A DNA stretch of 64,000 bases from Misgurnus anguillicaudatus (Eukaryota; Chordata; Actinopteri; Cypriniformes; Cobitidae): the NCBI RefSeq assembly GCF_027580225.2, contig NC_073358.2, positions 47,206,001 to 47,270,000 of the forward strand. Direction: 5' to 3'. The notes beneath the pieces were generated by a model. It did no database searches, was not told the origin of the DNA, and saw only the letters and a program-made list of their open reading frames with translations. The stretch's first letter is position 1; each line of letters starts with the position of its first letter. The position numbers and the translations under genes were made by a program. This document shows, one piece after another, positions 36,064 to 48,137 of this stretch.

Positions 36064-37488
36064 TTTGACAGCGTGTAGGACTGATTATTATCGGAACCAA
36101 TGTGTGGGGGAAACAAAATAAAGTTACACACATAGAAATGTGAAGCCTTTTGGTTCCCTCTAGCGGACTAAAGGTGAATTTGGCAAAATCTGTACATTCA
36201 AAGGCTCTAAAAACATTTAATGCTCTTAAATCTGTTATAAGGCATATTTAATTGAATTTTATATATTCTGTAAAGTGTATTGTCCGTCTATCCCCTGTTA
36301 TGATGTATTGATGTACTGATGTATTTAGATTATTTGCAAAAAATAATAATAAATGAATTTGATTGTGCACTGGCATTGTCAAACAAACAAAAATATAACA
36401 TTTTCTAACATTAAAAATAACTCATATCCCTATGGAAGCCCGTTTCCGCCACATAAGAAAAAAATAGGTAAATCATAATTATTAGATAAAAGTCGAAATT
36501 ATGACTTTAAAAGTCAAAATTAAGATTTAAAAAAAGTCAAAATTATGACTTTAAAAATCAAAATTATGAATTATGACTTTGACAGTTTTTCCCCATAATT
36601 TTAATCTTAGAATTATGACTTTTAAAGTCATAATTTCGACTTTTATCTTAAAATTTTGACTTTAAAAGTCATAATTTCGACTACATTTTGAAGAGCTTGG
36701 TTCCAAAACGAGATATTATTGTGCATTCCAATTAATATCAATCAAACTGCAGTTGGTTTGTTTTGATTTAAGCCTTCATAACTAAAAAAATACAGCTAAG
36801 TAACACAATAAAAACATGATAACATAACAATAAACGTTTTGAGAAAATATGTAAAACTCTTCATATATTGTACTTTAGTTTTTCAACCAACCAATATGGT
36901 ATTATTCCAAGTGCCATAAAGATAAAGTGCCATTGAAAAAAATATAGATAAACGTGAAGGTAGAAATGATTTATACAATTGATAAATAAAAACACCTTGG
37001 TATTACAATAAAAATCTGTCGAAACTACATAAGTGGCTACATAAAAATCTATTAACATAAGTTTTTACATAGCTCATCATAATACGCTTTTAAGTCTGGC
37101 CTTTGAATTCAGAATACGTTTTCTACGTGTTATTATTTCGCCTATAAAGTGGACTTTGAAAGACGTTTAAGAAATGTAGGTACTGTTTCTTTAAGAAGAC
37201 AGGTGAAGGGTGTGGTCACGCAGCAAATTCAAAGTTTCCGGGTAAACAGGTAGAATGGGGACATAAATCGAGATTAACTCAAAAATATACAGCAGTCAAA
37301 GAGTAAGAACGAAACATTTAAAATGGACACAAATTAATCATATGATAGTTTTGATGCTTTTTTTAAATATTAGAAAAGGCGCGAAGCGTTTTTTTTGTCC
37401 GCCAACAAAAGCAAACGCGATCGAAAAGGATTACAAAAGGATTTAAATCCGTATTTTTTTTATTGGACGAACTGAAACTACACTCAGT
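36064..37488. promoter_or_regulatory. Head-to-head interval between GTPase and vsig10 start codons
   Basis: The two ATGs are 1.4 kb apart on opposite strands, so both promoters and 5' UTRs should lie here. I see no clear TATA box or CpG-rich block. About 36478-36690 is an inverted-repeat tract of AAAGTCATAATT and AAGTCAAAATT units. A 27-bp stretch near 36692 (GAAGAGCTTGGTTCCAAAAC) repeats the end of the 39477-40482 element. Confidence 0.4.
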
Positions 37489-40400
37489 ATGAAAATAATC
37501 ATACTATCTGTTTATCTACTACTTCTGTCACATCAAACAGGTGCGTTGGCCTATAACTTTATTTTGGTTTCGTTTTTAAGAGACATTATTTATAATTGAA
37601 ATAATAATTATGTTATTTAATTGTCGTTGTTATGTTTTGCTCTGTATAAATGTTGTTACATATCGTCATACAAAATGATTACCATATACATCATGGTGTG
37701 TACATGCTGCCGCTTAGAATGGTAACTTACATGTGTCTTATTAAGCTGTAACTTAGTATTGACTTGGTGTTATATAAAACATACAGATATACCATGATAA
37801 AACATTTAGGAAACTCGTTATAGTATTGTGTTTAACCATTTATTTGTTCTGTGACTGCAGTGACAGAGGAACAGGTGCAACATGTTATTGGAGAGAAAGG
37901 TGAAGACACTACACTGCAATGCAGCTCGCCCCCAATTAATGTGTCTTCTCTCTATCAGTGGAAGAAAAATGGAGTTGTTGTTGCATCACAAATCCCCCCT
38001 GAGCCATCGGACCGTCTTTCCATTTTAAACGACGGATCTCTAAAGATCAGCGGACTTCAGTACATTGACGGAGGCCAATATCAATGTGAATCTCAACCAG
38101 AGGGTTTCGGCACATGGCAAGCTCATTCTAACCTTCTGCTTCAAGTCGCTGGTATAGTGCTGAATACCGTATGAATGTGAAAAGCTTTTATATGCAAAAG
38201 GTGGCTGCAGTTTCTGTAGGATAGGGAGGCTTAACTTCTAACAGGTTTTTCTGGTTAGACTTCTATGCGTGAACTTTGAAAATGTGACACCCTCCATGTG
38301 ACAAAGATGTACTGTAGGAAGCTACATAACCTTGTGAAGAGAACAAATAAGCATACAGTTTAGTTTGTCAAGTGTAGAGAAACAACTGAAATAACAAAAG
38401 TTTTATTTGATAGTTTTGTCCTTGTATAATATTCAAGGAAATTATAACATGTTGTGGTAAGACTTTACAATAAAGTTGTTTTTGTTAACATTAGTTAATG
38501 CATTAGCTATCAAAGAGCAATATAGCTTTTATTAATCTTAGGTGAATTTCAGCATTTACTATAACTGTTAACATTAAACACAATAAACTAACATGAACAA
38601 TTGTATTATTGGCATTAACTAACATAAACAAAGATTAATAAATGCTAAAAACTATATTGCAAATTGTGAGTTCATTAGTAAATGCATTTACTTATGCAAC
38701 CTTATTTTACAATATGCTAAATAAATACATTTGCTTTTCTTTCCAAGGACGGTAGAGATGAGATATGGTTTGTTAGAGTTCTGTAAATAATTTTTGATGT
38801 TTATGCATTTCCATTTTATTTTTTACAGGTGGTCCAACTAACATAGTGCTGAACATAACTCAAGCAACTGCACTGAAGAATGGAACGCTATTTGTCAAAA
38901 AAGGCTCGGATGTCTTTTTCAATTGCTCTAGCGAGTCTGTACCTTCACAAAACCTGACGTGGAAGTTTGAAAATTCGGCGTCTACCGGAGCTGTCGATAA
39001 GGCCTTTGGGAGCAAATCGACCCTTGGGTTTTTTATAAGTGACATCCAGCCAGCCGATCAAGGGAACTATACGTGTGTATCCCAGAATACCCTCTCCATG
39101 AGAACAGAGAACAAGAGCCAGGAACTCCTAGTTTACTGTAAGAAAATATAATTTCATACACATGGTTTGGATATTTTTTTTTAAAAAGATTAAAAGTACA
39201 TTCTTAAACATAAAGGGATGGATCCCCGGGGAGGGTTTTGATTAATCCATGACTAGGTCTTAGTTATTTTAGGACATTTAAGTAGTTTTTGTACAAAAAA
39301 CAATACTGGTGTGCATCTTGTGACTAAACCATGATACTGATATATGTTAACTTTTTCCCCGCCAGCATTTTTAAAAAAAGTTCCCAGCCAGCGCCAGCAT
39401 TTTTTATGATTTTCACAAAAGTTTAATGCTTTCTAGAAAATTAATGCTTTTTCTTAAAATATATAAACATACAATATGAAGAGTTTGGTTCCAAAACGCG
39501 ATAAACGTCATTTTTGAAAGAAATGAGTTACTGCCAAAATCAGTATTATATCAGGTCAGTAGTTAAAAGTAAATTCTTAATTTTACGCAAAATCCAATAC
39601 CCGCCGTGATATTCTGTCATCTTTTCTCCCTTTTTTCCCAAAATGCGACAAACGCCACTCCTCCTTTGTTACAGAACGCAATAAATCCATTTCTGATATT
39701 ACAGCCCACCAGTCACGCAATGTAAACAAACAATGGCGGCGCGCTGAGTACACGGAGTCCTAGTTTTCCTCATCTACTTTGTACTTTGTGATCAACAAAC
39801 AAAACAAAATTATACTTTAATTGCATTGCTAAACCTGTGATGGTTTTCTGTGACGGGAAAGAAACGTAAGCCATCAACATCTAATAATTTCCGCGAGAGG
39901 CACTCGGGAGACGGTTGCTTGTTCTCCCGACAGCATCAAGCTTCTCATGCTAAAACATTGACCCCAGGGGATCTTATGAAAACTTTACATTATTTTACTC
40001 AAAGTCAACGAAAATCGAGCGGGACCAAAACATTTTACAGCTGATCGCTGTCAAAATGTAAAGAGACGACGTCAAGTATAACCGCAGCAATGTGTTCTTA
40101 ATATAACAAAGTAAGTGTTTTGGTTACTGCCATTAATGTTTATTTTTTAATCATTGTATACCACTAGTCAACTAAATAAATATAAAATGGTAAAGATGAA
40201 TGCACATTTATACATTGATTTAATAGATTTATAGCATTTTGAAATAAAAAACTTTCATGGATTTATTGCATTTTGTGGAAAAAATAATTAGTTTATAATA
40301 AATCTTTGAAAATCAAGTTATGGATTTGAATTTTTTATGTTTTTATAACCTAAAGATGCTATGTGAAAGTTTGTAACAGAAAATAGTGGTTTTCATCTTG

Positions 40401-43400
40401 TCACTTTCTTAGTATAGAAAACACGTTTTTACCGAAATTTGTCAAAATGGATTTATTGCGTTTTGGAACCAAACTCTTCATATATCAAATGAAAGAACAG
40501 ACTCTCTGCTTTCAAACAAAATAAACCGTTTCATTCTACCTTCATTAGTTTTCTTTTTATCACCTCTCAAATGGGTAGGTTTCTTCAAAAACACATAATT
40601 TTAAGCAAAATAATTCCATTTTTGTGAAGGACTTTTGATAGAGATCAGATTCAGAGCGATCCTCAAAATATACACGGACATACAGCTGTTTGCCCTAAGG
40701 TGATACTTCCGGGTTTTATAAGTTGCCAACTGGTGGATAATATTGTGGAAAGCCGAATTTACTCATCATTGGCAGGGAAGCGTTTTCTCTTAATTGATGA
40801 GTTAACTCGTCAATGGCGGCAAAAGAGTTAAAATATGTCAGTGCAAGGTGTTTTGAAATTGAAGAGAAACCAGGCAAGTCTGCGTAATATTTCTCTACGA
40901 GCTCCCCCTAGTGTCTGAAAGTAAATGCTTTATAACACACTGTCGTAAAAACGAGCTGTTGTCCCTCCCCCCTCGGAACCAAGTTTATCAGCTTATTTCC
41001 AATCCAGTTATGTTTTCCTTCCGTCAAGGGTTTTCGATGGTTCTTCCTTGGCTCTGCCATTTGCAACAATCCCTAGCCGTGTTTAGCTCGCCTGCCTCTG
41101 TGTTGTTTGCCGTAAATTGATCCTGCTTCTCGCGATATCTGAGACTTTGCGAGACTGAAGGACACCGGGTCGGATACAGCGAACTTGCAGGTGGGGTATT
41201 CTTCCTACAGACGGTAGGGGCGGGCGAGAGAGTCTTCATTCGTCCGGTAATGAGTCATTTAACCATATACTGACTTACGAAGATGATTTATTAACATAAA
41301 AATGCTGCTTTGTGTCCCTTTAAAGCAGCTCGAACATGCATTGTAGTCTGGGACTATAGGATAAGCCCTGTCTGGAGAACTGCCCCAAAGATTCTTAAAG
41401 GGATGGTGTGGCCAAGAATTACATTGAACTCATGATTTGCTCACCCCCAGGCCGTCCGAGATGCATATGTCCATCATTTTTCGGACGAACACATTTTCAG
41501 TTGTTTTGGAGGATGTCTTGGATTTTTGGGTTGATTAAATGTAGAGTTGCGGGGTCTTGTCCTTCAGGTCCGGAGGATGTGCATTTGTCCTTCCACAAAG
41601 AAATCCAAACGGCTTCATGATGATAAACAAAGGCCTTCTGAGGGTAATCCGTGCTGTGTTGTTGTAAAAATATCCATATTTAAAACTTTATAACCGAAAA
41701 TTACTATCTTCCGGTAACAACACCATCTTAGTTGCATCCGCATTCAAGATGAGAGCGTACGCAGTTTACGGAGGTATCTCTGCTGCTGCTTTGTGCCCCC
41801 GCCCTCCATATTTGTCATACGCCCCTAAGAAAAGTGCGTACACTACGCTAATACTTTCTCCTGAATACAGAGAAGTTAAATATGGCGGCGTTGCCGGAAG
41901 CTAGTTATTTTTGTTTATGGGGTTTTGGATGTGGATATTTCTACAACAACACCGCACAAATTACAATCAAAAGGCCTTTGTTTATCATCCTGGAGCCGTT
42001 CGGATTTTTTTGGGAAAGGATAAATGCAAATTTTTTTGGACTTGTAGGGGTGGACCCCGTAACTTTACAAATGATTAACTGAAAGATCCAAGACATTTAC
42101 TAAAGTAACCGGAAATGTGTTTGTCTGAAAAATGATGGACATATGCATCTCGAATGGCTTGGCTGTGAGTAATCATGAGTTTAATATAATTTTTGGCCGA
42201 ACTATCCCTTTAAATCAGTGGTTCTCAATCCTGGTCCTGGAGGCCCACTGCTCTGCACATTTTGTATGTCTCTCTTATCTGACGGACAATGAGATCTCAG
42301 CTGTGTTAAACAAGGGAGACATACAAAAAAGTGCAGAACAGTGGGCCTCCAGGACCAGGATTGAGAACCACTGCTTTAAATGATCCTTGAGTGTCAAGTA
42401 CGTCAACCAAGTTCAACCCAGCAAGCAATTTTGCATTTAAAAAATGTCTAATAGCCATCCAAAAACAGGATAGACTTCTAGTTGACCCAAAAATGTAACT
42501 TCTGTCATCTTTTATTCTTTATGAAGTTTATTTAACTAAGTTCAAGAGGAGCATGATCATGTAATCCAACCAATCAGTGTAAAGAAGAGGTGTCTATATA
42601 CAGCCGTCCCTGACCTCTGACAGTTTTTGCAGCATCCCACCTCCACCCATCACCTCACTCTCAGCTAGTACATCTATCCCAGTTAAAGAGGGGGGGGGGG
42701 TACTCTGAGTTCGAGCTAAAATTCCAAATTCGGACAGCACACCAAATATGCTTTATCTCATTGCCTATTGATTGCATGTTAATGCGAACTCGTGAACTTC
42801 TGTAAAACACAAAAGAAGGTATTTCGATAAATTATGGTAACCACACACAATAGTTGACGGTACCCATTGACTTCTATAGTAGGAAAAAACAATACTACTT
42901 TTTAACACCAATTCCTCTTTCCAACTTCTCCACTTTATTTTTTGAGTTTTTAATTTGTTAGTTTTACTTTGGTGTTCATAAAGTGTACACCAAAAATTCA
43001 TGATCAGCTGTCAATTGAATGAACTTGATTCTCCACAAAAAACACATACGACATCCAAAACATTTGGGTTTACAGTGTATTAAAAAAATATTTTACAGAA
43101 TCATTTTCTCTCTATATAGTTTTTCTAGGCCCTCTTTTTTTGCATATACGAAGCCAGCTGTTGGGTTAAATTATTTTAGAAAAAATCAAATAAACCCATT
43201 AAATTAACCCAGACCCAACCATGAATTAAACCAACCCAGAATTTGGGGTTAAAACAACCTAGCATAGGTTAGCATAAAGGTTTTTCCCTTGAAAATAACC
43301 CAGCATTTTTTTTGTGTGTATAAGCAGGAAAACTTTTATGTAAATTGTAACTAGTGGTTTTGCAAATGATTTGCACAGGAATTTATTGTGTTTGTGTTTC

Positions 43401-46400
43401 ATGAGCGAGGTTGCTAGATTTCATTATTTGTAGAGTTTATGAAGCTAAGCATATCATTATTATTCTTATTGGTGGTTGCTAAACCACTGTTTGTATTATA
43501 GACATGAATATAGCTTGGTGATAATACATGCTTGTCCCATTGTTACTTGTCTAAGGGGGCGTGCACACCAAAGCTTTTACGCCGGCGCATGTCTTCAATT
43601 GTTTCCAATGGAAGCTCAGCGTTTTTCACATAAGCCAGCAGCTAAAAGTTATGTGTGCATGCCCCCTTAGGGTGGGCTCTATTGACTTGGGTTACTAAGC
43701 AGTTATCCAGAACATCATACTGTAACATCAAGTCAAGCATCACTCACATTTTCCTTCAGAAATGTAAAAATGTAATTTGAGTTTGTTCTCTGAATGATCT
43801 TCAGAGTTTGCTTTCTAAGCTTAATCACAAATTTTAAATCTATTTCCAGATGCTCCGGAGAGACACCCAGAATGCAGCTGGGAAAAGGGAAACCAGGGTC
43901 CATCTGATTTTTTGTTTATATGTACCTGGCATGAAGGCTACCCGGTGCCCACTCTGGAATGGCATGAGGTTTTAAAACCGCCTGTGATAGCGAAGGGTCC
44001 CACGATCAACTCCACATCCCAGGAGACGGAGCGTTTGGAGGTGCATGTGAACAGATTTATATTGACCGATGGAGAGGAGGTGAAGTGTGTGGCCAGACAC
44101 GTAACTGGGGAGCAGAACAACTGTTCTTTCACACTTAGTAAGACCATCATTCATTTGGTTATGTAGTTAATCATGTATTATTGCAGTAGGAAATGCTGAC
44201 AATTATATATATATTGAGTATTGACTAATCAGTACGCCTTCTTTTTATTACTGTCATCTTCTTAAATCTACATATTTATGTCTTTTGTATTTCAGAGATC
44301 CCATATCCGACAGGAAACCCTATGGTCACCGCTCTGGAGGGCACGAGTGTCAAGCTTCAATGTAGTGAGACCAACTCTCTCCCTCCAGCTACAACCGTAT
44401 GGAAGAAAAACGACACGGTCATCAATAACACGTCTAAATACGTTCTGTCTGAAAATGATCTCCAATACACGCTTACTATAGTCAATGTGACTGAAGAGGA
44501 TGAGGGCATCTATAAGTGCTATAGTGAAAATCCTCTTGGTGTGAAAGAGCTGGATGTTATTCTAACTGTAAAAAGTAAGTGTGCCAAATCTTACGCATGT
44601 GTGGAATTTGCAGCAGATGATGAATGTTACTAGACGACATGTTTCAAATGTTTCTCTGTCCAACACAAAAGTGTGAAGTTTCTTCCTCTCTTAAGTGCTT
44701 GACATTTTTTTATTTTTATAGCCACATCAGGTGGAGGGGTCGTGGTTGGGATCTTTGTCTCTGTTTTAATAATCATGATCGGAATCGTCATTGGTGTGAC
44801 AGCATATACGAAGCGTGACAGAATTTGCATTGGTACGTATGATTTGATACTCGCACCTACAGTACAGTAAAAAAGTTATTTTAATATCCAGGAAATGGTT
44901 TCATAACTTTAGTTTTATGCTATAATCAATAAAAAGTATTGTTAGTAAAGTACAATATTAACTGCACTGTTTTTATCTCTTTTTCCCAGGTTTAGGATTT
45001 GGGTAAGTATAAGCAGCATATTTCTGCGTATAAATGCAATATCTTCCCACATTAAGCACATGACACAATGCTGATGTGGTCTCATATGTTTTTCAGTAGC
45101 TCATCGGAGGACAGAGGGGACATTTTTAGTTTGGTGGACTCGGAAGACGAGGAGATTTTCCACGATGCCGTTCCTCGACTGCCACCGCTGACCAATGGAC
45201 ACGCAACCACACTCGTAGAGATTCACAGAATACCGTCCAGTAAGAGTCTAGGATTATTAATTTGATTTAATTAGGGTTTTATTGTAATAGAGATATTGGG
45301 GTCATCGAATGATTAATCGCGATAAATCGTATACAAAATAAAAGTTTGTTTTTGCATAATATATATGTGTGCACTGCAGTAGCGGCTCGTGACTGTTCTT
45401 CCGAGGGGCACAAATTCAAAATATGTGTTCGGAGTGGCATGTCTGTGGCTCGTGTTTTCAAAATATGTGTTTGTTGTGTCATGTGAACCATGTGCATCAC
45501 GTGTTTTGTCAAAATAAGTGCATTTTGATAAGAGAGACACTCACGTTCAATAAATACATGCAAGACACTCCCTTAACAATAAACTCTGATTACACATGTG
45601 ATTATGCGAGTATCTAGCAAATGCGAGTGTCTCTTTAATCATAAACCCTTTAGACGGGTCTGCAGTAGGCACTTATTTTGACAAGACAAGTGATGCACAT
45701 ATGCAATTCACTTGATGCGCTGAACACATATTTTGAAATTACAAGCCACACACATGACGGCCTACATACATGTTGTGACGAATTTCGCATTGTGCACCCC
45801 CCGAAAAATAAGTCAACGGCTGCCACTGGTGCACTGTGTGTAATTATTTTGTATATATAAATACACACACGCATGTATGTATTTAAGAAATCTATATATA
45901 TTCATTTAGATTTTGATATATTTTAAATTGTATGTATAAATTCAAGAAAAAATGTATTTGTGTATTAAAGGGACACTCCACTTTTTTGAAAAATGCTAAT
46001 TTTCCAGCTTCCATAGAGTTAAACATTAGATTTTTTACCATTTTGAAATCCATTCAGCTGATCTTCGGGTCTGGCGGTACCACTTTCAGCATAGCTTAGC
46101 ATAATCAATTGAATCTGAAAGAGTTTTGATATTTTTTTTATTTAAAACTTGACTCTTCTGTAGTTACATTGTGTACTAAGACCGACAGAAAATTAAAAAT
46201 TAAAAGGTAAAAATTAAAAATGAAACTTTTAATTTTCTGTTGCTCTTAGTACATAATGTAACTACAGAAGAGTCAGGTTTTAAATAGGAAAAATATTGAT
46301 AATATTATATAATAAATAATTAAACACACTAATATATTATGTAAACACAAACTTTTATTTTGTATGCGATTAATCTTTTGACAGAAATGGACTGAAAAGT

Positions 46401-46502
46401 TTCTAAGCAAACTTTCTAATTTGATTTACAGATGAAGATGCTGCAGACAGTTCTGAATACACAGATCAAATACGTACGGATCAAACAGAACCAGAGCAAT
46501 AG
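37489..46502 (+). CDS. vsig10: V-set and immunoglobulin domain-containing protein 10, complete
   Basis: Nine exons: 37489-37540, 37861-38151, 38829-39137, 43850-44137, 44296-44574, 44722-44832, 44990-45002, 45097-45239 and 46432-46502. They total 1557 nt, giving 518 residues plus TAG. Exon 1 is a signal peptide (MKIIILSVYLLLLSHQT). The next four exons each carry one Ig domain with phase-1 borders, about residues 18-114, 116-217, 219-313 and 315-406. Each has the paired cysteines, for example TTLQCSS with YQCES, and VKLQCSE with YKCYSENPLG. Many N-glycosylation sequons are present (NVS, NIT, NGT, NCS, NLT, NYT). Exon 6 encodes the single membrane span VVVGIFVSVLIIMIGIVIG. The cytoplasmic tail is acidic and Ser-rich and includes a 13-nt microexon. 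Length and domain number match human VSIG10 (540 residues, four Ig domains). Linkage to wsb2 and rfc5 supports the assignment. Likely role: a cell-surface adhesion or receptor-like protein of unknown ligand. Confidence 0.9.
39350..40832. mobile_element. Composite element in vsig10 intron 3, GCCGCCATTGACGAG ends
   Basis: The right part carries TTGATGAGTTAACTCGTCAA, TGGCGGCAAAAGAGTTAA. The left part, AACTTTTTCCCCGCCAGCAT, is a degraded complement. A second element is nested inside (39477-40482). A similar composite lies at 61629-63527. Confidence 0.55.
39477..40482. mobile_element. Nested element with GAAGAGTTTGGTTCCAAAAC ends
   Basis: TATGAAGAGTTTGGTTCCAA at the left and TTGGAACCAAACTCTTCATA at the right are inverted; each continues into a GCG(A/T)TAA motif. 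A short 64-codon frame (39850-40044) resembles nothing I know. Confidence 0.75.
41397..42213. mobile_element. MITE with AAGGGAT.. GGCC ends in vsig10 intron 3
   Basis: AAAGGGATGGTGTGGCCAAG at the left pairs with CGGCCAAAAATTATATTAA and GGCCGAACTATCCCTTTAA at the right. GCATATGTCCATCATTTTTC pairs with AAAATGATGGACATATGCAT. The hAT MITE at 42216 is inserted at its right edge. Confidence 0.7.
42216..42373. mobile_element. Near-perfect 158-bp palindromic hAT MITE
   Basis: CAGTGGTTCTCAATCCTGGT and its complement end the element, with arms of about 60 bp. Exact 8-bp duplications CTTTAAAT flank it (42208-42215 and 42374-42381). Confidence 0.92.
43551..43670. mobile_element. 120-bp MITE with CTAAGGGGGCGTGCACAC ends
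   Basis: CTAAGGGGGCGTGCACAC at the left and GTGTGCATGCCCCCTTAG at the right are inverted. It lies 180 bp upstream of the third vsig10 Ig exon. The GTGCACACCAAA start resembles the satellite monomer end. Confidence 0.8.
45377..45828. mobile_element. 452-bp hAT element with GTGCACTG duplications
   Basis: Ends CAGTAGCGGCTCGTGA and TCAACGGCTGCCACTG are imperfect inverted repeats. The 8-bp duplications GTGCACTG at 45369-45376 and 45829-45836 are exact. It interrupts the host element. Confidence 0.88.
45969..46290. mobile_element. AGGGACACTCC MITE, left part
   Basis: TTAA then AGGGACACTCCACTTTTTTG opens the copy. The GTAGTTACAT and ATGTAACTACAGAAGAGTCA inner arms follow, but the right terminus is lost. 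Confidence 0.7.
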
Positions 46503-47018
46503 ACTAAATCCAGTTTACCATCTGGTTTGTATGTACAGGAAACGCAATGGCCAACATGGACTGTGTTAAATTATTAAATTGTCTGATATTGTGCTTGTAA
46601 AATATTCCAGTTACCTGTGAAAAGTATACATAGAAAATAGGCCCTGTTTTTATTTTCAGTGTTAGGTTTTAATTTACTGCCTCAAATAGTGACATTAAAC
46701 TTCAAATATTCATACTTTGTCAATGAGCTGTTTTAATGTTTTGAATGGATTGCTTTCAATAGTAATAATTGGTAAAAAAACCTGTTGTGTTTTTTTAACC
46801 CCAGATCAAAAGATATTATATGATAATAGATGATATAAAAAACAATAGATTATATAATAATTGTAATAGAAAATGAAGCAGCTACTGTATAACTGAGATT
46901 TTAATTGTGGTCTCGCTTTTTTCTCGATTATTTTATTAATGTTAGAGACTAAGCATACATACACTGAACTGTTACTGTGATAATTTACTGTATTTTACTG
47001 TAAATGTAAATAATTTAC

Positions 47019-47024
47019 AATAAA
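47019..47024 (+). terminator. Candidate vsig10 polyadenylation signal
   Basis: AATAAA about 0.5 kb after the vsig10 stop codon, in AT-rich sequence before the GC-richer wsb2 upstream region. Confidence 0.45.
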
Positions 47025-47209
47025 CTAGGTTCATATTGTTTTAAAATAACAGATTTACACGCAGTAAAATCACCTGACGGGGACATGAGATTGCAATGAC
47101 ATTCTTGGGAACAGCAAGCATTCAACACACCTTAAATATGTACTGCACACTGTAAATATTCATACCTATGCATTATACTCATACAGTACATAAAGTTAAA
47201 GGTAAGTGC

Positions 47210-47385
47210 TTGAGCCAATCACGTGACGCATACTGTAGACCCGCCTCTGCCGCACCTCGTTGGCCACGCCCCCAGTCAAACAACAGCGTTGTGTAGGTGA
47301 AAAGACGTTTCATCTATTTATGACTCGACAGGTAATATGTGTACCGCGTTTCGATGTTCAGCTGTTGTTAAAGGTAAGACGAATC
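47210..47385 (+). promoter_or_regulatory. Candidate wsb2 promoter and possible non-coding first exon
   Basis: A CCAAT box (47215-47219) abuts an E-box CACGTG (47220-47225) and a CRE-like TGACGCA. A GC-box-like GGCCACGCCCCC follows at 47262. A splice-donor-like AAAG|GTAAGA lies near 47373, so a 5' UTR exon may end there. The ATG at 48138 is 0.8 kb downstream. Confidence 0.4.
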
Positions 47386-48137
47386 AGATCCTTTAGATGA
47401 AATATAACAATTTGTAATAGCTATATAAGACACAATATTTTATATTATATTTCAAGTAAACGTAGCATTTCCTTATGTTCGAGTAACAGCAAAGAAAAAC
47501 CAATTTAGTCTCAATAATATGAAGGGGAAAAGTGCAACGCAGTAAAAAGAGCAAATCAATCGCTAAAGTCTGACGATTACTATATATGTTGGCGGAGCTT
47601 CTTTTGGGAAGCGATTGCCAACCATCGCGCAGTAGCTGGAGCAACCTAGAAAAGGGTTCTGGCAAGATGGGATTCAGCTACGGCCAAATCTCGCGAGATG
47701 TTTGGTTTAGGGGTAGGATTAGGATGAAAAACAGCGGTTCTGGCTGGATACGATACAGCTACAGCCTATATTTCATCAAATTTTTATGGTTTTAATGGTT
47801 ATTTATGGTCGCTAAAACAGCGCTTATCCGGCGAGATTATGGCCGTAGCTGTATCCCTTCTAGCCACAACCCTAGAAAAGGATGTTTCATAACGGAATTT
47901 AAATGTAAGAAATACAGTATGGTACTGTCCTTGTCAACCTTAATTGTTGGTCGAAAATTCGTTGTTTTATTTTGAGCTTAGCTAACGATTTTAGAGATTT
48001 CTGCCCTTCCCTATTCAAGTAGATAGGACTTGGTCTTGTATAACTGAAACGCTGCCTGGAGGCGTTGCAATCATGACCGCCGCGTGACGCGGCTTTCCTT
48101 TGGGACTTTTATGCGAGTGACAGGTGTGTGGCTTTAA

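Larger units (their letters stand above)
45296..46385. mobile_element. GATTAATC-end element interrupted by two other elements
   Basis: The left arm ATGATTAATCGCGATAAATC and right arm TTGTATGCGATTAATCTTTT border about 1.1 kb in the last vsig10 intron. Inside lie the hAT element at 45377-45828 and a partial AGGGACACTCC element at 45969-46290. Confidence 0.65.

Noticed and set aside
39850..40044. 64-codon open frame inside the 39477-40482 element
   Set aside because: Too short and not similar to a transposase I can name; kept only as element interior.
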